Source: Lachnospiraceae bacterium UBA3821 (GTDB lineage Bacteria > Bacillota > Clostridia > Lachnospirales > Lachnospiraceae). Taken from it: DNA of 11,085 nt. Shown here piece after piece: positions 7,284 through 11,085 of this stretch; the first letter of the stretch is position 1; each line of letters begins with the position of its first letter. The stretch lies in the NCBI GenBank assembly GCA_002368865.1, contig DFDT01000185.1, positions 1-11,085 of the forward strand. Reading direction: 5' to 3'. A program made the position numbers and the translations under genes. The notes beneath the pieces were generated by a model. That model did no database searches. It saw only the letters and a list, made by a program, of their open reading frames with translations, and was not told the DNA's origin.

Positions 7284-7790
7284 TTAAAGCCCTGTAGTCA
7301 TGCGGATAAAAATATCCAACTCCCTCTCCAGCCATTCCCCGTAACCTGCAATCCGGCTGACCGTCCATTTATTTCCGTCCTCCACAGACTGTAAACCGAC
7401 ATAAGCATCCTCGCCCTCGCGATAAATAATATAATCCTTATGGGAAACCTGTCCGATGGAGCCTTCCGGCGCTACAAAGTGCTCCTGCTCTATTCTGATC
7501 CAGACCACAGAGGCGTTTCCCTGCATACTCCAGACATCTTCTACCCCGGCCGCCGCTTCCAATATGCCCTCGCTCTCAGCAATACAGGGATACTCGCTGC
7601 CCGGCAAATTTTCTCCTATGATTTCTCCCTCATGAGTGGAAATCCACAGAACCGTATTGAGGGTCTCATCCAATCCTGCAGGCGCGAAACTGCTGTCGTA
7701 TACTTCCCCGTGACGGTTGATCCAATATGTGGGCTGTATATTGTTTTGTTCACACGGCTGAAACTCATGGGTACAAGTGACAAAGTATTC
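7284..7790 (-). pseudogene. Out-of-frame C-terminal part of the BlaR1-like/RCC1 protein
   Basis: This frame carries 168 codons of clearly protein-like sequence (beginning EYFVTCTHEFQPCEQNN and ending in IRMTTGL). It is displaced by one base from the protease frame and has no ribosome binding site of its own; its first possible start is a TTG at 7673. Reading back one base at the run GGGG (7790-7793) joins the frames as ...HGAEG-EYFVT..., giving one 866-residue protein. The tail reads as the end of the repeat region plus a final domain of about 130 residues with strands such as TVLWIST and ASVVWIRIEQEHF. I do not recognise that domain. It is most likely lost from the expressed protein unless the shift is a sequencing error or is bypassed. 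Confidence 0.78.
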
Positions 7791-9883
7791 CCCTCCGCGC
7801 CGTGTACCACCTTTGTTGTCTCACCCACGTTTTCACCGCATACCCAATAGGAGCCATCTGTCTTCTGTATCACCGTATTGTTCAACAATCGCGGGTAGAT
7901 ACCCCCAAAATCAGCAATGTCGTCATACTCCGTATTGTATGTCAGTTTCCCCGTCCAGGCTGCAGCAATATCCTCCGCAGTAGGCTCCGGATAATTCTTC
8001 AATGCGCGATCCGTCCAGACCATGACAACATTTTCCGCAACCATGGCGGGCGCGCTGACCACAACAGGGTCTGCCACACCGCAATTCCCGGCAATGTTGT
8101 ATCCCCAGGTCCAGACCGTTCCGTCCTGTAACAGCACCGCGTGATTGTTCCAACCACCGGTAACAAGTACCGCATCTTCCAGAACCTTTTGCGGTTTGGG
8201 AATAAAATAGGCATTTATTGCAGGGAAAACACCCTGACTCCAGACAGTTCCCCAGATCCAGACTGCGCCATCTTCTGTCAGGCAGGCTACATCATCCCTT
8301 CCGCACCGCGCAAGTTCTACATGTTCCATAAGTAAGTACGGCTCACTGATGCAATAGTGCTCAGCATTTACATATCTTCCGGGATCAAAAGTGTCATACT
8401 GCTGTAAGGCCCCGGATCCGGCATTGCCCACACCATATAGCTTGTGCTCATCCGTCAGGTAAATGATAAATCCTTTTTGTGAATAATCCACATCAATGAC
8501 GTGCTCCGCAATTTTCACGCTGTCACCGTGGAACTCCTGATCCTGTGTACCTTGTCCCAACTGTCCGCAATCGTTACTGCCGCTTCCCCATAATACAAGA
8601 TTTTCGTCGATATAATAAAGATTGTTCGAATTTCCCACATGGGTATGATAAAGTTTTGCAGGATCCAGAGACACCGCCGTCTGCGCCGAAATCAAAGAAT
8701 CAGAGCTGTCACCACTCGTACCCGCATTCTCGTCTGTCGAAGTGCCTGCATCTGAAGTGGAAATATTTTCCTCCTCTGTACCATATGCCTCTGAAACCGC
8801 CACCCCGCGGGTGGATGCCAGGCATGCGATCAAAAGAACCGCCCCAGCCACCAGGATTGCCAGTACCCCCTTTTTCGTCTTCCGAAAAGCAGCCAGATTC
8901 CTGATCCTGCCTTTTGTATCCCCTTCTCCGAAGTCCACCGGAATCCACTGAAGGATGCGGTGTCTTGTGGACAGCGCAAACAGGGACTCGGCATAATCCG
9001 CACGAATATGCTCCCCCATTTTGCTGACCACAGCTTCATCACAGCTCATTTCCATATCTTTGCAAAACAGGCTGAAAGCGATCCATACAAGCGGATTGAA
9101 CCAGTGAACGGATAACGCCGCAAATGCCACCGGCTTTACGATATGATCCATGCGCTTAATATGATATTTTTCATGCTGAAGAATATACTCCTGCTCCCGC
9201 TCCGCCAGACCTTCAGGCAGATAGATCCTCGGCTTAAAAATACCCATTACAAACGGTGATATATCTTCCTCCGTCCGATAAATATTTTTCTTAAACGGAA
9301 TGGCTTCCGCCACCCTGCGACGGATCCTGACCGTGGATACCGCACAGTACAAAAGCATGATGGCGATTCCGGCTATCCACACATATTTTCCGCATAATAC
9401 AAACAGTGTCTGCCGGGAAACCTGTGTGTTGATCCTATTTTCCTCCGCTGCAGACTGTTCGGGAGATATTTGTCCTGACGGTGTCACCCCTGGTGAGGTC
9501 TGAGCAGGTAACATATGACCGGACAGTTCCGGTTCAGGCAGCACTTGTCCGGATGCTGCTTGTCCGGGTATTATTTGTTCGGACATTGTTTGTTCGGACA
9601 TTGTTTGTTTGGGCATTGCTTGCCCCTCTTCCCTCACACCTGCCGTAACAGCATCCTTTTCCAACCGATACTCATGGAATACGGGCTCCAACTCAGGAAC
9701 CGGACTGAACGCGAATCTCAGGGCGACAGGGCAAAGCAGTCGGAACAGGACCACGCTCCAGAGCATATAGGAAATAAACTTTGGGAAACGCTTCAACAAA
9801 ATACGCGCCAGAAATACAACCACAATGATCATACTCGCGGAAAGGCTCATATTGATCACTTTTAGAAAAATCTGCTCCAACAT
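7616..9883 (-). CDS. BlaR1/MecR1-like M56 membrane metalloprotease with extracellular RCC1-type repeats (frameshifted)
   Basis: Two TM segments (about residues 8-28 and 38-60) are followed by an extracellular linker of 5-residue repeats (about 86-146) and a third TM (159-185). The cytoplasmic zinc protease region carries HEKYH (237-241) and DMEMSCDEAV (276-285), with E278 a likely further ligand. A fourth TM spans about 338-358. The extracellular part then shows RCC1/ATS1-like blades (for example VLWGSGSNDCGQLGQG at 430-445, AVWIWG at 540-545 and TVWTWGYNIAGNCG at 589-602) instead of the penicillin-binding domain of BlaR1. In the family, sensor binding activates the protease, which relieves repression by BlaI; the ligand here is unknown. 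The start follows GAGGGGG, four bases after the repressor stop. After residue 698 the frame is shifted at a GGGG run and the encoded end (residues 699-755) is spurious; the true continuation is in the next frame. The protease half is intact. Confidence 0.85.
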   Translation of the reverse strand: MLEQIFLKVINMSLSASMIIVVVFLARILLKRFPKFISYMLWSVVLFRLLCPVALRFAFSPVPELEPVFHEYRLEKDAVTAGVREEGQAMPKQTMSEQTMSEQIIPGQAASGQVLPEPELSGHMLPAQTSPGVTPSGQISPEQSAAEENRINTQVSRQTLFVLCGKYVWIAGIAIMLLYCAVSTVRIRRRVAEAIPFKKNIYRTEEDISPFVMGIFKPRIYLPEGLAEREQEYILQHEKYHIKRMDHIVKPVAFAALSVHWFNPLVWIAFSLFCKDMEMSCDEAVVSKMGEHIRADYAESLFALSTRHRILQWIPVDFGEGDTKGRIRNLAAFRKTKKGVLAILVAGAVLLIACLASTRGVAVSEAYGTEEENISTSDAGTSTDENAGTSGDSSDSLISAQTAVSLDPAKLYHTHVGNSNNLYYIDENLVLWGSGSNDCGQLGQGTQDQEFHGDSVKIAEHVIDVDYSQKGFIIYLTDEHKLYGVGNAGSGALQQYDTFDPGRYVNAEHYCISEPYLLMEHVELARCGRDDVACLTEDGAVWIWGTVWSQGVFPAINAYFIPKPQKVLEDAVLVTGGWNNHAVLLQDGTVWTWGYNIAGNCGVADPVVVSAPAMVAENVVMVWTDRALKNYPEPTAEDIAAAWTGKLTYNTEYDDIADFGGIYPRLLNNTVIQKTDGSYWVCGENVGETTKVVHGAEGNTLSLVPMSFSRVNKTIYSPHIGSTVTGKYTTAVSRLQDWMRPSIRFCGFPLMREKS
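9446..9628 (-). repeat. 15-bp tandem repeat (minisatellite) inside the BlaR1-like gene
   Basis: About twelve degenerate units of 15 bases encode a 5-residue repeat of the form (P/S)xQxx, such as PKQTM, SEQTM, SEQII, PGQAA and SGQVL. The two most similar neighbours, 9581-9595 and 9596-9610, differ at one base. The array keeps the frame and forms the extracellular linker between TM2 and TM3. Confidence 0.85.
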
Positions 9884-9887
9884 ATGT

Positions 9888-10248
9888 CTACCCCCTCATG
9901 GACTCAATGATCTTCTGGATCTCATCGATCTCCTTGTCCGTCAGCTTTTTTCTCGCTCCAAATGCAGCCAGAAAAGCCGGCAGAGAGCCGCCGAAGGTCT
10001 CTTCCACATACGTCTCACTGTGACGTGCATAAAACTCCTCTTTAGATATCAGAGATGTAACAATTCCGTTCTGGTTCTGAAACAACTCTCTCTCACACAG
10101 TCGTTTTAACACGGTAAAAGCAGTCGTTTTTTTCCACTCAAATTCCTCATTCGCCAATTTGGCCAGATCCCCCCGATGAGACCGGCTCATTGTCCCATAT
10201 CATATCTGCAAATTTAGCTTCAGCGGTTCCCATTCGCAATTCACCCAT
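9888..10248 (-). pseudogene. BlaI/MecI-family winged-helix repressor, frameshifted
   Basis: BlaI-type repressors are dimeric winged-helix proteins of about 120-130 residues that are cleaved when the partner BlaR1-type protease is activated. The ATG at 10248 has AAAGGAG at 9-base spacing. It reads MGELRMGTAEAKFADMIWDN, then EPVSSG, the standard BlaI N-terminus. A run of six G (10169-10174) then throws it out of frame and it stops a few codons later. With five G the frame continues as DLAKLANEEFEWKKTTAFTV and gives 119 residues ending in IIESMRG, with the typical K-T-T recognition helix and a C-terminal dimerisation segment. The continuing frame alone could start at an ATG at 10190 (100 residues), but that has no ribosome binding site and lacks the first helices. 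A four-base gap separates its TAG from the BlaR1-like ATG. It probably represses its own operon through the palindrome just upstream. It is either a real loss-of-function or switch mutation, or a homopolymer error. Confidence 0.82.
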
Positions 10249-10266
10249 ATCTCTTTTCTCCTTTCA

Positions 10267-10308
10267 TTCTACATATTGTAGTACATTTGTGTACTACAAT
10301 ATGTAGAA
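10267..10308. promoter_or_regulatory. BlaI/MecI-type double operator, perfect 19-bp inverted repeat
   Basis: The arm TTCTACATATTGTAGTACA (10267-10285), the loop TTTG and the exact reverse complement (10290-10308) form a perfect palindrome. Each arm holds a CTACA-3-TGTAG box like the known BlaI/MecI operator (consensus around ACTACA..TGTAGT). It lies between the -35 box and the ribosome binding site of the repressor gene, so bound repressor would block transcription of the pair. As RNA it could form a long hairpin if transcribed. Confidence 0.85.
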
Positions 10309-10313
10309 CGCAT

Positions 10314-10319
10314 TGTCAA
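10314..10319 (-). promoter_or_regulatory. -35 box of the BlaI/BlaR1-like operon promoter
   Basis: A perfect TTGACA on the minus strand sits just upstream of the operator. At 17 bases downstream is only a weak TAGTAC inside the first operator box encountered, so the -10 lies within the operator and its exact position is uncertain. Confidence 0.6.
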
Positions 10320-10354
10320 TCTATTTTTTATTTTGTGTTAATTGGATTAAACGC

Positions 10355-10395
10355 AAAAATATCCGGCATCCGGAAATTTTACTCCAAATGCCGGA
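10355..10395 (-). terminator. Rho-independent terminator of the MerR-family gene
   Basis: TCCGGCAT and ATGCCGGA (10388-10395 and 10362-10369 on the plus strand) form a perfect 8-bp stem with an 18-base loop, followed on the minus strand by TATTTTTG. It starts 15 bases after the MerR stop codon and separates that gene from the BlaI operon. Confidence 0.7.
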
Positions 10396-10410
10396 ATTCG
10401 TATGTTTTGA

Positions 10411-11085
10411 TCATTCTGCTCTATCGCAGTATATCTGAATAGCATTATCTACAAACTCTGCGGTTCCGTCACCGCCGTACTCATCGATGTTTTTCGTAAA
10501 ATCGCCCCCACCGGAATACATCTTTCCCAGACCACGCAGAATCTTGTTCGAGCAGGTATACAGGTTCTCCGTGATATAATCCTGTATCCTTTTCACCAGA
10601 TCCTGAGCCTCAGGTGATGCCGGATCCATGTCCTTCATCTTCCCGGCCTCTTTGAAAAACAGCATGAATCTGTCTGCCAGGATCTTATCCTCTTCCTCCG
10701 TACGATTCTTCTGTTTTTCTTCCATCTCTTTGTATTCAGGCGTATTGCCATAAAGTTCCTTTGCTTTTCTGGAATACTCATCCAGCTTGCTTCTGTCAAA
10801 AGCCTTAAAATCCATGTGCTTCACCCCTAACATTTTTATTCCAAGCGCAAAGTTCATCAGGTTCTCAATATGTTCCTTTTTCAGCCGAAGCAGTTCAATC
10901 TGTTGCTCCAATGCCTTACCCCTGTCAAAATCAGGACTGTTTATGATCGCCTTGATGTCCTTCAGAGGGAACTCCAACTCACGAAACAGTAGGATGTGCT
11001 GAAGGCGTTCCAGATCTGCATCGTCATACAGCCTGTAACCTGCATCGGTGTATCCCGTCGGATGCAAAAGACCGATCTTGTCATA
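10411..11085 (-). CDS. MerR-family regulator with TipAS-like ligand-binding domain (5' end outside window)
   Basis: The visible 224 residues begin in frame at the window edge with YDKIGLLHPTGYTDAGYRLY, the wing of a MerR DNA-binding domain; the first helix-turn-helix residues are missing. Recognition of the rest of that domain continues through DLERLQHILLFRELEFPLKD. A long coiled-coil dimerisation helix follows (about residues 50-80, LEQQIELLRLKKEHIENLM). The C-terminal part (about 95-224) matches the TipAS type: a helical region with YTCSNKILRGLGKMY and a final segment with AEFVDNAIQIYC. TipAS domains bind peptide antibiotics such as thiostrepton and turn the regulator into an activator. Which drug acts here is unknown. 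An apparent start at 11067 is an internal TTG and should not be used. Confidence 0.88.
   Translation of the reverse strand, partial: YDKIGLLHPTGYTDAGYRLYDDADLERLQHILLFRELEFPLKDIKAIINSPDFDRGKALEQQIELLRLKKEHIENLMNFALGIKMLGVKHMDFKAFDRSKLDEYSRKAKELYGNTPEYKEMEEKQKNRTEEEDKILADRFMLFFKEAGKMKDMDPASPEAQDLVKRIQDYITENLYTCSNKILRGLGKMYSGGGDFTKNIDEYGGDGTAEFVDNAIQIYCDRAE

Noticed and set aside
7788..7795. Programmed -1 ribosomal frameshifting at the GGGG run.
   Set aside because: There is no classic X XXY YYZ heptamer and I see no clear pseudoknot downstream; a lost base in a G run is simpler, especially as the partner gene has a similar defect.
9446..9628. Short direct repeats as a possible CRISPR array.
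   Set aside because: The units are 15 bases, contiguous, in frame with a protein-coding gene and without unique spacers.
9515..9865. A plus-strand frame with repeated GHCLF units.
   Set aside because: It is the antisense reading of the 15-bp repeat in the BlaR1-like gene, with no ribosome binding site or neighbouring support.

Overview
The window reads as a regulatory and accessory segment of a low-to-moderate GC Firmicute, most likely a gut Clostridia/Lachnospiraceae-type organism. This is inferred from the gene families (a DUF6020-type membrane protein, an ECF sigma factor followed by a VCBS-like membrane partner, a BlaI/BlaR1 pair), the AGGAGG-like ribosome binding sites and the TTGACA/TATAAT promoters. 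No species can be named from the sequence alone. Every gene I can support is on the minus strand, so transcription runs from high to low coordinates.

In transcription order (right to left): a MerR-family regulator with a TipAS-like ligand domain enters from the right edge (10411-11085, 5' end missing) and ends at a rho-independent terminator. Next is a BlaI/MecI-type repressor gene (9888-10248), preceded by a TTGACA box and a perfect 19-bp inverted repeat that contains two BlaI-type operator boxes. Four bases after it starts a BlaR1-like M56 metalloprotease gene whose extracellular C-terminal part is an RCC1-type repeat region instead of a penicillin-binding sensor. Both genes of this pair carry a one-base frameshift in a run of G: the repressor has one G too many and the protease one too few. 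Either the pair is decaying or switching, or the sequence has two homopolymer errors.

About 110 bases further on is a three-gene unit joined by two 4-bp ATGA overlaps: an ECF sigma factor (6620-7174), a single-pass membrane protein that is the probable anti-sigma factor (4974-6623), and a lipoprotein (3850-4977). The last two both carry an EF-hand-like DxDxDGxxE loop predicted to lie outside the membrane. Together with the BlaI/BlaR1 pair and the MerR protein, this makes a cluster of three different signal-responsive regulators.

The lipoprotein gene ends inside the inverted repeat of an insertion sequence (about 2108-3854, IS1634-like, DDE transposase with its own perfect promoter). Removing the element plus one copy of a flanking AT restores an in-frame 406-codon gene whose last 32 codons lie on the far side of the element (2008-2107), so the IS probably interrupted the lipoprotein gene near its 3' end. 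Left of this is an AT-rich gene for a polytopic DUF6020/GT-C-like membrane protein (228-1895), followed by a clear terminator (145-174) and a strong leftward promoter (89-117) that must serve a gene outside the window.
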